This document shows, one piece after another, positions 7,573 through 17,006 of a DNA stretch of 64,000 nt (positions within the stretch are counted from its first letter, which is position 1; each line of letters begins with the position of its first letter). The position numbers were made by a program, and so were the translations under genes. This DNA comes from Cystobacterineae bacterium (lineage in GTDB: Bacteria > Myxococcota > Myxococcia > Myxococcales > Myxococcaceae): contig WRKR01000009.1 of assembly GCA_009782175.1 (NCBI GenBank), forward strand, positions 1 through 64,000. Reading direction: 5' to 3'. The notes under the pieces are model-generated. The model was not told the DNA's origin. It did not search any database and was given only the letters and a program-made list of their open reading frames with translations.

Positions 7573-10119
7573 CTAAATTTCAGGTGAAGTGGTGCTATAG
7601 CTTCTTAAATTTAACTCAAACTCTTTTGGATCTCTCAAAAAGCGCCACTCCTTGCCATGGGCTTCTATAAATTTTTCCTTGGCGAAATAGCGGATGGCGT
7701 TTTCCAGGTTGGGTTTGGACAAAGCCTCAGCCATGGTTATTTTTCCAAGGAGCAAATCCGCCTGCCCCAGGGCAATGGCTTTTTTTAACAACTCTTTTGA
7801 ATCCACACTGCTGTTTTTTTCCATGGTTTGAAGGGCCATGGCCATCAGGCGATAGGACTCGAGATAGTCACGCAACAGGTTTGCCAAAAATTCCAACCTC
7901 AAGACGGCAAAATTTTCTGTCGCAAGCATATAATTGTGGCCCACAATGGACAAGAGCCCCAGCTTTTGAAAGCCCGCCCATTCTAAGTCAAAATTTGGCC
8001 TGGGGTGAGAGACAAATTCAAACTGGAAGAGGGAGCTCAGAAACAAAGCGCGTTGGTTGGCATTTTCAAGCCTGGGCTCCTCAGGGTTGTTTTGAAGGGC
8101 CAAAGCCAGCATGGAATAGGAAGCAAACCAGTGGAGCAGGCTGTTTTTATTGAAAGAAAGCTCCAGGCGTTTTTCTTCTTGGACTTGGAAGATGGTGTTG
8201 TTTTCTGTCTGAATGCGGCGTACCGTTTTTTCTGCAACAAAGCGGTGCAGGGTTTCTTCTATGGGGCCCAGCACACAGGGGGAAGAAGGGGCATTGCCCA
8301 ACGAGGCAGAGAGGGGCGCACCCATGTGGGCTGCCAAAAGCCGCAGGCAACCAATTTTCTCGGCAATTTCATCCCCAAGCAAGCCTCGTTTTCGGTGAGC
8401 GAGCAAAGCTGTTGCCAGCAGGGCATGCGGCGTAATGGTGGTGGCCTGGGCAATGGCATGCATGACTTTGGAGGCCAAGCTTTGCACCAGGGTCGATTTT
8501 TGCTCTCCTTTTATGTTGGAGCGCTGCAGGTTGTGCTCCTGCATCAGCGTTGCCAGGGAGATGGGGTTGCCAAAGCGAAGGTGGATGCTGCCATAGCGTT
8601 TGGTCAGCACTTTGGAAGAGGCCAACAGGCGGCCAATATCCTCATTTTTTTTTGTTTTCCCTTTGAGCTCTGCCGAATAGCTCGACAGCTCCACCACACG
8701 CTCATAGTCAATGGCAATGGGGATGAAGTGTAGATCTTCCCGTACACCCTCCAGGACAGCATCCACCAACCAGGAAAACAAACCCATTTTGGGAGCGAGG
8801 AGCTTGCCATTGCGAGAGCGGCCACCTTCAGGGAAAAACTCGTGCATAATGCCGTCCTGCACAAGTTTTTTTAAATAGGCTTTAAAAGCAGCCGTATAAA
8901 TTTTGTCATCCCTAAAGCTGCGCCTTAAGAAAAAACCACCGCAGCGCCGCAAAAAAGTCCCCAAAGGAAAAAACGAGAGGTTGGCCCCGGCGGCAACCAG
9001 CGGGGCACTATAGCCACGTTGCCACAACACAAAACTCATCACCAAATAGTCCACATGGCTTTTGTGGCTGGGGACCAAAACCACAGGGGTACGCGTGGCC
9101 ACCTTCATGGCTTTTTCCAACCCCACCTCATCCACCTCTATTCCATCATAAATTCGATGAAACACCAAAGAGAGCAGAGGGGCTGTCAATGCAAGCACCG
9201 TGGAGTTTTGCTTGGCGGCAATGGAGCGAAGCGCACGGTTGGCCTCTTTGTGTACAGCCTCAACACTTTTGGATTGCTCCTGGGCAATGAGGGAAAGACG
9301 GTTGCGAAAGTCGCGATCTCTCGTGGTTTCCAGGAGCAGGCGCTCTCTGGATTTGATGGGTGGCCCGAAAACGGCACGTGTTTCTCTGGCCAGGTGCACG
9401 TTTAAAACGCCGCGTACTCTGTGGGCCAAGCGGGGAAGGTCGGTGGTGTCCGCTTCCTGGATGAAGGCGCTGAGGTTGATGGGCTCTCCTATGCGGAATT
9501 GTGCACGGTGAAAATTGGTGAGGAAGGCACCCAGAGAGTGCAGAAAACCCGGGTGCTCAGGTGAGCCGAAAAGGCGGTCGAAAAACCCCGGTGAAATTTT
9601 TTGTGTTGATTTTTCCCAGACAAACAACTCAGGCACCAGGAAAATGGGTTTGTCCAATTGGCCTGCCAGCTCCACCAGGGCGGGAAATGGATCTTCCCGG
9701 ACCAGGGTTCCCCCGGCTTTTCCAAAAACAGTTTCCTTCAGGAAAACCAGGCCACACCCTCCGTTGAGGAAGGCTTTTTGGAAACGCTCCTCAAAGGGGC
9801 CACTGAGGTGGCAGCGGGAAAAGGGGCGCGTAAACCAACGGCGCAAATTGGCAACGGCACGGACAGGGGGCATAGAGTGGACCAACATGGCCCAGCTGAG
9901 GTAGAGATAGTTTACCCAGGCTGTCGTCCTCATGACGTGCACCACATAACCTGTTTGGTGCAGATGACTTAACTCTGAAAGCGCTGCCGCAGAAAAGCGA
10001 ACCCGCTTGAAAAAACGTGAAGACAATTTCCAACTGAGAGGCCCAAACTCTCTCTTAAGTTGCGCTTGAACGAAATGGCTCTCTCGTGCCATGGACAATT
10101 CGCCAACTCGCTTGGTCAA
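7573..10119 (-). CDS. plsB: PlsB-like glycerol-3-phosphate acyltransferase
   Basis: An 848-residue protein with all four acyltransferase blocks in PlsB order: VPSHKSHVDYL (about 350-360, the HX4D catalytic pair), GGFFLRRSFRDDK, EFFPEGGRSRNGKLLAPK and FIPIAIDYERVVE. PlsB transfers an acyl group to position 1 of glycerol-3-phosphate at the inner membrane, the first step of phospholipid synthesis. The length matches the long PlsB family (about 800). The start is TTG at 10119, chosen because GAGGAG lies about six bases before it; the internal ATG at 10092 has no such site. The N-terminal 300 residues are less conserved. Whether the substrate is exactly glycerol-3-phosphate is inferred from motif similarity. 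Confidence 0.85.
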   Translation of the reverse strand: MTKRVGELSMARESHFVQAQLKREFGPLSWKLSSRFFKRVRFSAAALSELSHLHQTGYVVHVMRTTAWVNYLYLSWAMLVHSMPPVRAVANLRRWFTRPFSRCHLSGPFEERFQKAFLNGGCGLVFLKETVFGKAGGTLVREDPFPALVELAGQLDKPIFLVPELFVWEKSTQKISPGFFDRLFGSPEHPGFLHSLGAFLTNFHRAQFRIGEPINLSAFIQEADTTDLPRLAHRVRGVLNVHLARETRAVFGPPIKSRERLLLETTRDRDFRNRLSLIAQEQSKSVEAVHKEANRALRSIAAKQNSTVLALTAPLLSLVFHRIYDGIEVDEVGLEKAMKVATRTPVVLVPSHKSHVDYLVMSFVLWQRGYSAPLVAAGANLSFFPLGTFLRRCGGFFLRRSFRDDKIYTAAFKAYLKKLVQDGIMHEFFPEGGRSRNGKLLAPKMGLFSWLVDAVLEGVREDLHFIPIAIDYERVVELSSYSAELKGKTKKNEDIGRLLASSKVLTKRYGSIHLRFGNPISLATLMQEHNLQRSNIKGEQKSTLVQSLASKVMHAIAQATTITPHALLATALLAHRKRGLLGDEIAEKIGCLRLLAAHMGAPLSASLGNAPSSPCVLGPIEETLHRFVAEKTVRRIQTENNTIFQVQEEKRLELSFNKNSLLHWFASYSMLALALQNNPEEPRLENANQRALFLSSLFQFEFVSHPRPNFDLEWAGFQKLGLLSIVGHNYMLATENFAVLRLEFLANLLRDYLESYRLMAMALQTMEKNSSVDSKELLKKAIALGQADLLLGKITMAEALSKPNLENAIRYFAKEKFIEAHGKEWRFLRDPKEFELNLRSYSTTSPEI

Positions 10120-10332
10120 GAGATCTCCTCAGCACGCAATAAAAATACTCCCTGTTTTGAAACAGAGAAAAGCAATGGATTTGCGCTCAGCCTTGGGGCA
10201 ACAGCCTTCGGGCAGAGAGCAAAAACAACATAAACCCGCCCTCTGCTCTTGGGCAGAGAGCGGCAGATAACTGAAACCATCGACCACGTTAGACTACATT
10301 CTGGTCTATTTATAATGGCTCTGCTTAAAAAT
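10120..10332. other. Short intergenic region with GGGCAGAGAGC repeats
   Basis: GGGCAGAGAGC occurs at about 10210 and again at about 10253, with GCCCTCTGCTC between them. No gene is seen. It separates two minus-strand genes and may hold the acyltransferase promoter, but I cannot pick a clear one. Confidence 0.35.
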
Positions 10333-10542
10333 TTACATCATTTCCTCTTTTCTATCTATCTCCTCGTCTCCATTGACATCATTGACGGAAGGATAGGCTT
10401 TGATGCGTTCCCTCGCTATTTTCCAAGCTTGTTGGACTACCCAGGACAAGGAACGATCCTGTCGGTTCGCCTCATCCTGAATTTCTTTCAGCATATCTTC
10501 TGGAAAATATAATGATTGTTTCCTTTTATCTGTACCCGCCAT
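10333..10542 (-). CDS. Small ribbon-helix-helix type protein
   Basis: A 69-residue protein beginning MAGTDKRKQSLYFPEDML. The pattern of one short beta strand (KQSLYFP) followed by two helices (EDMLKEIQDEANRQD, then SLSWVVQQAWKIARERI) fits the ribbon-helix-helix fold of MetJ/Arc/CopG-type DNA-binding proteins, and very similar short proteins are, to my knowledge, typical of myxobacteria. The start at 10542 is preferred because GGAGA lies eight bases upstream; the ATG five codons earlier has none. The tail is acidic. It is probably a dimeric DNA-binding regulator, with unknown targets. Confidence 0.7.
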   Translation of the reverse strand: MAGTDKRKQSLYFPEDMLKEIQDEANRQDRSLSWVVQQAWKIARERIKAYPSVNDVNGDEEIDRKEEMM

Positions 10543-10971
10543 GCAATAAGTCTCCATTCTAACTGCCAGTTAAGAGGTTAAAGAGATCCATGCCCTCAAG
10601 GAACGACGGCGCCCCCCTCTGCACCGGCACTCTTATAATCTTCAGCTCAGCAATGTGCTCATCAAGTATAACACGAAAAAACATCTTTGTGAACAATTGT
10701 GGATAAAATCAAAAAAAAGGTCTATAAACAGCATGTTTAGAGCCTCATAAGGAGAGCCTCGGCTTTGAGCAAGCACTCAACGTACCTAAAGAGGCCTGAG
10801 CCCGTCCAAGCCCGCCTCAAAGCGCTCCAGCAGGCCCATAGAGCTCCAATAAGGCTTTTTAAAGCTCCACACTTTAGTTAAACTTAAGGCCTTTATTTGT
10901 AGACCCCACCCGCAGCCCAACCCGCCGCAGTTTAACCTGCCACAGCTCAACCCGCCACAGTTTAACCCGCT
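10543..10971. other. Intergenic region with a DnaA-box-like site and a minisatellite
   Basis: This stretch of about 430 bases has no supported gene. It carries TGTGGATAA at 10698-10706 in an AT-rich context, then GC-rich short repeats, and a 15-base tandem array from 10914 that runs into the tilS start. Confidence 0.45.
10698..10706 (-). promoter_or_regulatory. Perfect DnaA-box 9-mer in an AT-rich intergenic spot
   Basis: TGTGGATAA is the complement of TTATCCACA. It is followed by AAATCAAAAAAAAGG. Only one box is present here, so this is not an origin on its own evidence. The same 9-mer also occurs at 12105-12113 over the ftsH start and at 51923-51931 inside lpxK. Confidence 0.3.
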
Positions 10972-10973
10972 AT
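10914..10973. repeat. 15-base tandem repeat ending at the tilS start codon
   Basis: Four consecutive 15-base units, variants of AGTTTAACCCGCCAC, occupy 10914-10973. The last unit diverges at its final bases (CGCTAT) and its last two bases are the first two of the annotated ATG of tilS. A partial further unit precedes the array. Confidence 0.8.
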
Positions 10974-11979
10974 GCCTTTGAACGGTTTATTCTCTTTAAG
11001 CCAAGGAAAACACTTGCTTTCTTTTGAGAAAGCCTTGTGCAATGCCTATATAAAATTGAATTTAAGCAAAGAGCGCCTCTTGTTGGCTGTTTCAGGGGGG
11101 GCTGACTCTCTGGCTTTGTTGCTTGCTACTTGGCGTATTTCCTCAAAACTGGCTTTGCATATGGAGGTAGCCAGTGTCGATCATGGCTTGCGAGAGGAGA
11201 GTGCGGAAGAAGTGGCTTTTGTCCAGGCGCTTTCAAAGAGGCTGGGCGTTGCGTTTCACACACAGCGTCTGAATATATGCGGACAGGTAGCGCTGGAAGA
11301 AGAGGCGCGTCGTCTGCGTTATGCTGCTTTGGAAGAAATTCGCCAGCGCCAGCGCCTCCACTTTGTGGTGACGGCGCACACGGCCTCGGATCAGGCCTGC
11401 ACCTTGTTGATGAAGCTCAGCCGGGGGGCAGCGCTCAGGGGTGCCAGGGCCATTTGGCGACGGTGGGGCTATGTGGTGCGCCCCATGTTGTCCATGAGGA
11501 GAGCAGAGGCAGAGCATTATGTAAGGCAAAGCGCCTTGTCACCCGTCATGGATGCGATGAATGAGGAGCAGCGCTTTTTTCGCGTCAGAATGCGACGTGT
11601 GGTGCTCAAGGCGCTTGAAAACGTCGCCGGCAAATCCGCAACCCTTCATTTGGCTCAGTTTTGTCAATATGCGGACGAAGACGAAGCCTTTTTGCAACAC
11701 CAGGCCTTGCAGGCACTTCAAAACATCCACGTGTCACCTGCAACTTTGGATGCCATGGCCTTTCTTTGTTTAGAAAAACCTTTGCAGCGTCGGATTTTAG
11801 CTGCATTCCTTGGCGAAAATGGCTTGGAAATCAACGCCAACTCCATTGAAAATTCCATGAGGGCCATCCAAACAAAAAAAAATGCGACTTTGGCGAAAGA
11901 TCGCCTTCTCAAAGTTGAAAAAGGACTTATCTTCATTGCAGCAGCCCCACCGCGCAAGAAACGTTGCAAGAAAGGCTGA
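10972..11979 (+). CDS. tilS: tRNA(Ile)-lysidine synthase
   Basis: A 335-residue enzyme of the PP-loop ATPase family. LAVSGGADSLALL (about residues 38-50) is the ATP pyrophosphatase signature, followed by DHGLREES and VTAHTASDQACTLLMKLSRG. TilS joins lysine to C34 of tRNA(Ile) CAU so that it reads AUA; it is essential in most bacteria. The C-terminal lysine-rich end is typical. The start is uncertain: the ATG at 10972 overlaps the end of a 15-base tandem array and has no ribosome binding site, while an in-frame TTG at 11014 has AAGGA (11003-11007) six bases before it and would give 321 residues. It precedes ftsH, a common pairing. Confidence 0.9.
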   Translation: MPLNGLFSLSQGKHLLSFEKALCNAYIKLNLSKERLLLAVSGGADSLALLLATWRISSKLALHMEVASVDHGLREESAEEVAFVQALSKRLGVAFHTQRLNICGQVALEEEARRLRYAALEEIRQRQRLHFVVTAHTASDQACTLLMKLSRGAALRGARAIWRRWGYVVRPMLSMRRAEAEHYVRQSALSPVMDAMNEEQRFFRVRMRRVVLKALENVAGKSATLHLAQFCQYADEDEAFLQHQALQALQNIHVSPATLDAMAFLCLEKPLQRRILAAFLGENGLEINANSIENSMRAIQTKKNATLAKDRLLKVEKGLIFIAAAPPRKKRCKKG

Positions 11980-12105
11980 TTGCCGTGAGCTATTGTCCTG
12001 AGGTATTGTGCTGGAGTATTATACTAAGAAAAACATAAAACTTGTCCGGAAGAGGGGCAAAACCATGCTCTTCATTCAAGGGAGTTTTTAGCCAAGCAAA
12101 GGGTT

Positions 12106-14022
12106 GTGGATAAAGTGCGCTCAAATTTGAAAAACATGGGCATTTGGGTATTGCTCATCATCCTCTTTGTTGTCGTCTACAACGTTTCTACGAAGAGTGA
12201 GAATATCCAGGAAATTCCGATCACGGAGTTTCTTGAAAAGGTGAAGGAGAAGGAGTTTTCTGAGGTTTCTGTCAAAGAGAATGTGTATACGGGGCACCCC
12301 CACAACAACAGCGCAAAGAAACGCTCTATTGGGCCTGTTGCGGATGCCAGCATTTTGCAGAAGCTCTCCGAGGAAAGTGTGGTGGTACGCTTTGAGCGTG
12401 ACGATCAGGGTGGCTTGTGGCTGGGCCTTCTTGCGCAGACCATTCCCATCCTCCTTGTGGTAGGCCTCTTCATTTTTTTCATGCGCCAGTTGCAAGGCTC
12501 CAGCGGAAAGGCGATGAGTTTCGGCAAATCCAAAGCAAAGCTTTTGTCTGAAAGCCACAACAAGCTGACCTTTGCGGATGTTGCAGGTATTGATGAAAGC
12601 AAAGAGGAGCTTGAAGAAATAATTGCATTCCTGAAAGATCCAAAAAAGTTTACGAAGCTTGGGGGTCGCATTCCCAAGGGCGTGTTGATGATGGGGCCGC
12701 CAGGGACAGGGAAGACATTGTTGGCCAAAGCGGTTGCCGGTGAGGCAGGCGTTCCGTTTTTCTCCATTTCCGGATCCGACTTCGTCGAAATGTTTGTAGG
12801 CGTAGGCGCAAGCCGCGTGAGAGATCTCTTCGAGCAAGGCAAGAAAAACGCTCCTTGCATTATTTTTATTGATGAGATTGATGCGGTGGGTCGACACCGG
12901 GGAGCCGGTTTGGGCGGAGGACACGACGAGCGCGAGCAAACACTCAACCAACTCCTTGTTGAAATGGATGGCTTTGAATCCAGCGACGGCGTTATACTCA
13001 TGGCGGCCACCAACCGACCGGATGTTTTGGATCCGGCCCTGCAACGCCCAGGACGCTTCGACAGAAGAGTCGTCGTCCCCCGGCCTGATTTGCGCGGAAG
13101 AGCTGGCATCCTCAAAGTACATACGAAGCGCACCCCCTTGGCCGCAGATGTGGATTTGGACGTTATTGCCCGAGGAACACCCGGAATGACCGGGGCAGAT
13201 TTGGAAAACCTCGTGAATGAAGCCGCTCTCTTTGCCGCACGCAGAAACAAAGAGCGCGTGGAGCTTGTTGACTTTGAAACAGCCAAAGACAAAGTCTTCA
13301 TGGGCCCTGAACGCAAGTCGATGATCATGACGGAAAAAGAAAAACTCAACACCGCCGTCCATGAAGCAGGCCATGCCTTGGTGGGCAAACTGCTTCCCGG
13401 GTGCGATCCGGTGCACAAAGTCACCATCATCCCCCGCGGACAGGCCTTGGGTATTACGTGGTCTCTTCCCGTGGAAGATCAGCTCAACCGCTATCGCAGA
13501 AAATTGAAAGATGAGCTCAGCATGCTTTTGGGAGGGCGCGTAGCTGAAGAGTTGGTGTTTGATGAAATGAGTGCAGGCGCGTCCAATGATATTGAGCGGG
13601 CTACGCAAATTGCACGCGCCATGGTGTGCCGTTGGGGGATGAGTGACAAGCTGGGCCCCTTGTCCTATGTCAACCGCGAAGGAGAGGTTTTTTTAGGAAG
13701 AGACTTCGCTTCACGCCCAGACTATTCAGATGAGACAGCCAAAAACATTGACGAAGAAGTGCGCAGCATTGTTGTGGGGGCTTATGAGCTCGCAAAAACA
13801 TTGCTCTCAGAAAATGTAGAGCTGCTCAAACGCATTTCAGATGCCTTGGTCGAATATGAAACTTTGGATGCGGAAGACTTGGAATTGCTCATGAAAGGGG
13901 AAGCACTGACACGTGAAAAACCCCCGCCGAGGTTGACAACGCCTCCCTCCCAGGAAGAAAAGAAAAACCGAAATATTTTGGACTCTATTGATGGACTGAG
14001 CATGGAGCCAGGAAAGGCCTAG
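12106..14022 (+). CDS. ftsH: ATP-dependent zinc metalloprotease FtsH
   Basis: A 638-residue inner-membrane AAA protease that degrades misfolded membrane proteins and regulatory proteins. There are two membrane spans (about 12-28 and 107-126) with a periplasmic segment between them. Walker A GPPGTGKT is at about 196-203, then Walker [12 protein letters not shown], the SRH region [20 protein letters not shown], and the zinc site HEAGH at about 419-423. Length fits the family. The start is read as GTG at 12106, although the GGG just before it is close; GTG at 12115 is an alternative. It lies between tilS and folP, a conserved neighbourhood. Confidence 0.95.
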   Translation: MDKVRSNLKNMGIWVLLIILFVVVYNVSTKSENIQEIPITEFLEKVKEKEFSEVSVKENVYTGHPHNNSAKKRSIGPVADASILQKLSEESVVVRFERDDQGGLWLGLLAQTIPILLVVGLFIFFMRQLQGSSGKAMSFGKSKAKLLSESHNKLTFADVAGIDESKEELEEIIAFLKDPKKFTKLGGRIPKGVLMMGPPGTGKTLLAKAVAGEAGVPFFSISGSDFVEMFVGVGASRVRDLFEQGKKNAPCIIFIDEIDAVGRHRGAGLGGGHDEREQTLNQLLVEMDGFESSDGVILMAATNRPDVLDPALQRPGRFDRRVVVPRPDLRGRAGILKVHTKRTPLAADVDLDVIARGTPGMTGADLENLVNEAALFAARRNKERVELVDFETAKDKVFMGPERKSMIMTEKEKLNTAVHEAGHALVGKLLPGCDPVHKVTIIPRGQALGITWSLPVEDQLNRYRRKLKDELSMLLGGRVAEELVFDEMSAGASNDIERATQIARAMVCRWGMSDKLGPLSYVNREGEVFLGRDFASRPDYSDETAKNIDEEVRSIVVGAYELAKTLLSENVELLKRISDALVEYETLDAEDLELLMKGEALTREKPPPRLTTPPSQEEKKNRNILDSIDGLSMEPGKA

Positions 14023-14040
14023 TAGATCCATAGCCCCCCC

Positions 14041-14910
14041 ATGGACAACCCATTGCCCGTGTTGCTGTCTAAAGAGCGAAGCTGGCGTTGGCCCTCAAAA
14101 CCAACGTTGATGGGAATTATAAACCTCACCGCAAACTCCTTCTCCCAGGATGGTTTTGCAGAGCATATAAACCTGGCTGTGGCCTATGCTCAAAAGCTGC
14201 TTCACGAGGGGGCCGATTGGATTGACATGGGGGCCGAATCCACTCACCCCGGCGCAAAGCCCGTGGAGGAGTCCATTGAAAAAAAACGTATTTTAACGGC
14301 CGTTCACGCTTTTAGGGCGCAAAACAAAAACGCTTTTTTGTCCATAGACACCATGAAGGCTTCTGTTGCAAGAGAAGCACTTTTGGCAGGCGCGGACCTT
14401 ATTAATGATGTTTCTGGAATGTTGGCAGATACAGACATGCCCCAGGTGCTTGCCTCTCAAAAAGCAGCCATATGCATAGGACATATGCCCGGTACACCCC
14501 AAACCATGCAGGCTCAACTCATGGAAGGCAACATTGTTGAGGAGCTGCTTGGTTTTTTTTCCAGACGCATTGAGGTCGCCATGGAAGCAGGCATCCCCAG
14601 GGAGAGCATTCTCATCGACCCATGCATTGGCTTTGGAAAATCCTTCAAGCAAAATTGGTTGCTGCTCCAAAACTTGCCTCGGTTCAGGGTGCTGAATGTA
14701 CGCGTGGCTGTTGGTTTTAGCCGCAAAGCTTTTCTCGGGGAGCTGGCCCACGCTCCAAGGCCCAGCGATCGCGACCAGGCAACTGCCGCCATTGTGGCTG
14801 TGCTGGCAGCTCAATCCGCGGCAGATTTAATCCGCGTCCACAACATAGCCTTGGCGAAAACAGCACTGGAGGCAGGAACACAACTTGCTTCTCAGCCTCT
14901 TCCTGCATAA
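14041..14910 (+). CDS. folP: Dihydropteroate synthase
   Basis: A 289-residue TIM-barrel enzyme that condenses p-aminobenzoate with hydroxymethyldihydropterin diphosphate in folate synthesis; it is the sulfonamide target. Seen motifs are MGIINLTANSFSQDG near residue 24 (pterin/diphosphate loop), DMGAESTHPGAKPV, LINDVSGM and SILIDPCIGFGKSF, then VGFSRKAFLGEL. It begins 18 bases after ftsH and ends nine bases before glmM, so it is in the same operon. The N-terminus has about 20 residues before the first family motif, which is ordinary. Confidence 0.95.
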   Translation: MDNPLPVLLSKERSWRWPSKPTLMGIINLTANSFSQDGFAEHINLAVAYAQKLLHEGADWIDMGAESTHPGAKPVEESIEKKRILTAVHAFRAQNKNAFLSIDTMKASVAREALLAGADLINDVSGMLADTDMPQVLASQKAAICIGHMPGTPQTMQAQLMEGNIVEELLGFFSRRIEVAMEAGIPRESILIDPCIGFGKSFKQNWLLLQNLPRFRVLNVRVAVGFSRKAFLGELAHAPRPSDRDQATAAIVAVLAAQSAADLIRVHNIALAKTALEAGTQLASQPLPA

Positions 14911-14919
14911 GGAGCTTCC

Positions 14920-16284
14920 ATGGCGCGGAAACTCTTCGGAACAGACGGCGTTCGCGGGAAAGCCAACTCACAACCCATGACGGCTGAATTGGCCATGCAG
15001 CTGGGAGCTGCACTGGCACATTTCATTCAAAACGGTGGACACCGACACAAAATTGTCATCGGCAAGGATACGAGGCTTTCTTGCTATATGCTTGAGCAGG
15101 CCTTGGCCAGCGGCATTATGTCCATGGGCGTTGATGTCGCTTTTGTGGGCCCCCTGCCAACCCCCGGCATTGCCAATATTACCACCTCCATGCGGGCAGA
15201 TGCAGGGGCTGTCATTTCTGCCTCCCATAACCACTTTGATGACAATGGCATAAAATTCTTCTCAAGAGATGGGTTTAAACTCCCAGACGAGACAGAAGAA
15301 GAAATTGAGCAGTGGTTAGAGCAAAACTATGCGAGTTGCCAGCGCCCCAGCGGAACACATATTGGCCGGGCTGTACGCTGGGAGGATGCGCGTGGACGTT
15401 ATATTGTTTTTTTGAAAAATACTTTCCCCAGAGAGTTAACCTTAGAGGGGTTGAAGTTGGTGGTGGACTGTGCCCATGGGGCTGCCTATCGCGTTACCCC
15501 CGAGGTGTTGGAGGAGTTGGGTGCAGAGGTTATTCGCCTGAATGTTGCACCCAATGGCGTCAACATTAATGACAACTGCGGAGCCCTCTATCCCCAAAAG
15601 TTGCAAGAAGCCGTTTTGCAACAGGGTGCCAACCTCGGCATTGCCTTGGACGGGGATGCAGATCGCCTCGTCTTGGTTGATGAGAAAGCTCGGCTCGTGG
15701 ATGGCGACGCCATTATGGCCGTTTGCGCCAGAGAGTGGTCCCTTCAAAAAAAACTCAATGCACAAACCTTGGTGGCAACCATAATGAGCAACATCGGCCT
15801 GGAGCAGGCCTTGGCCACTTTTGGCGCCAAAGTTGTACGCACCCAAGTGGGCGACCGTTATGTCGTCGAGCATATGCGACGCCACAGCCTTAACTTGGGC
15901 GGCGAGCAGTCCGGACACATTGTTTTTCTCGATCATGCCCCCACGGGCGATGGGACTTTGGCCGCCTTGCAAATTTTGGCCATTTTGTGCAGACAACAAA
16001 AACCTCTCTCAGAGTTAACTTCTTTTTTTCAACCTTCGCCCCAGGTTTTGCGCAACTTGAAAGTTTCCCAACGGGTTGACTTGGGAGCCTTGCCGAAGCT
16101 CCAAGCCAAACTCCAAAGCGTTGAAGCGGCACTGGGCAAAGAGGGCCGCGTTTTTGTGCGGTTTTCAGGCACAGAGCCGAAAGTGCGCATTTTGGTGGAG
16201 GGCCCAGACGAAGCCAAAATTCAAGAGCATGCCGAAGAAATTGTGCAACTGCTCAAAAAAGCTTTGTCCAAGGAGAAGGAATGA
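14920..16284 (+). CDS. glmM: Phosphoglucosamine mutase
   Basis: A 454-residue alpha-D-phosphohexomutase that converts glucosamine-6-phosphate to glucosamine-1-phosphate for peptidoglycan and lipid A precursors. It starts [13 protein letters not shown], has the phosphorylated serine loop [17 protein letters not shown] at about 97-113, the metal loop DGDADR at about 244-249, the sugar loop [10 protein letters not shown] and the phosphate-binding [15 protein letters not shown] near the C-terminus. AAGGAGC precedes the start. The stop overlaps the pdxJ start by four bases (ATGA), which implies coupled translation. Confidence 0.96.
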   Translation: MARKLFGTDGVRGKANSQPMTAELAMQLGAALAHFIQNGGHRHKIVIGKDTRLSCYMLEQALASGIMSMGVDVAFVGPLPTPGIANITTSMRADAGAVISASHNHFDDNGIKFFSRDGFKLPDETEEEIEQWLEQNYASCQRPSGTHIGRAVRWEDARGRYIVFLKNTFPRELTLEGLKLVVDCAHGAAYRVTPEVLEELGAEVIRLNVAPNGVNINDNCGALYPQKLQEAVLQQGANLGIALDGDADRLVLVDEKARLVDGDAIMAVCAREWSLQKKLNAQTLVATIMSNIGLEQALATFGAKVVRTQVGDRYVVEHMRRHSLNLGGEQSGHIVFLDHAPTGDGTLAALQILAILCRQQKPLSELTSFFQPSPQVLRNLKVSQRVDLGALPKLQAKLQSVEAALGKEGRVFVRFSGTEPKVRILVEGPDEAKIQEHAEEIVQLLKKALSKEKE

Positions 16285-17006
16285 AAAGAGCACGCCTGGG
16301 TTTTAATGTGGACCATATAGCCACTGTCCGCCAAGCCAGACTTTCCCTGTGGCCGGACCCTATAGGCCTTGCGGCCATTGCTGAAGTTGCCGGAGCAGAG
16401 CAAATAACTTTGCACCTGAGGGAAGACCGCCGCCATGTGCAAGAGCGGGACTATTTCCTCTTGAGAGAAACAAAGAAAGGCCTTTTAAACCTCGAAATGG
16501 CGGCGACTCCTGCCATGCTGGAGTTGGTGTTGAAGCACCCACCGGACATGGTGACTTTGGTGCCAGAGCGCCGACAGGAGTTGACGACAGAAGGGGGCCT
16601 GGAGGTGGTCGCTTGCGAAGAAGGGCTGAAGAAGGCAATACAAAAATTGAAAGAGAAGGGGGTGGTGGTTTCCTTGTTTATAGACCCCAACCTCAGGCAA
16701 GTGGAGGCCTCCTTGAAAGTGGGGGCCCAGCGGGTTGAATTGCATACGGGTTGCTATTGCAATGAAAACAACGTGCAGCTGCGCCTTAAAGAGCAACAAC
16801 GCATTGGCGAAGCAGCGCGCCATGCCCTTCAGCTGGGGCTGGGTTGCGCAGCAGGCCATGGACTTGACTATGCCAATGTAGCTCCCATTGCGGCCATGGA
16901 AGAGATAGATGAGCTTAACATTGGCCATTCCATTGTTGCACGTGCCCTCTATGTGGGCATGGAGCGAGCCATAAAGGACATGTTGCAATGCATGCTTCGC
17001 CCTTGA
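16281..17006 (+). CDS. pdxJ: Pyridoxine 5'-phosphate synthase
   Basis: A 241-residue enzyme of the DXP-dependent vitamin B6 pathway. It joins 3-amino-2-oxopropyl phosphate to 1-deoxyxylulose 5-phosphate. Family motifs are [15 protein letters not shown] at the N-terminus, [41 protein letters not shown] and the C-terminal [22 protein letters not shown] precedes the ATG inside the end of glmM. Its stop overlaps the next gene by 19 bases. In many proteobacteria acpS follows pdxJ; here nnr follows directly. Confidence 0.95.
   Translation: MKRARLGFNVDHIATVRQARLSLWPDPIGLAAIAEVAGAEQITLHLREDRRHVQERDYFLLRETKKGLLNLEMAATPAMLELVLKHPPDMVTLVPERRQELTTEGGLEVVACEEGLKKAIQKLKEKGVVVSLFIDPNLRQVEASLKVGAQRVELHTGCYCNENNVQLRLKEQQRIGEAARHALQLGLGCAAGHGLDYANVAPIAAMEEIDELNIGHSIVARALYVGMERAIKDMLQCMLRP

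Noticed and set aside
12121-13608. 495-residue open frame on the minus strand
   Set aside because: It is the shadow of ftsH in a region of biased codon use; FtsH motifs on the plus strand are complete.
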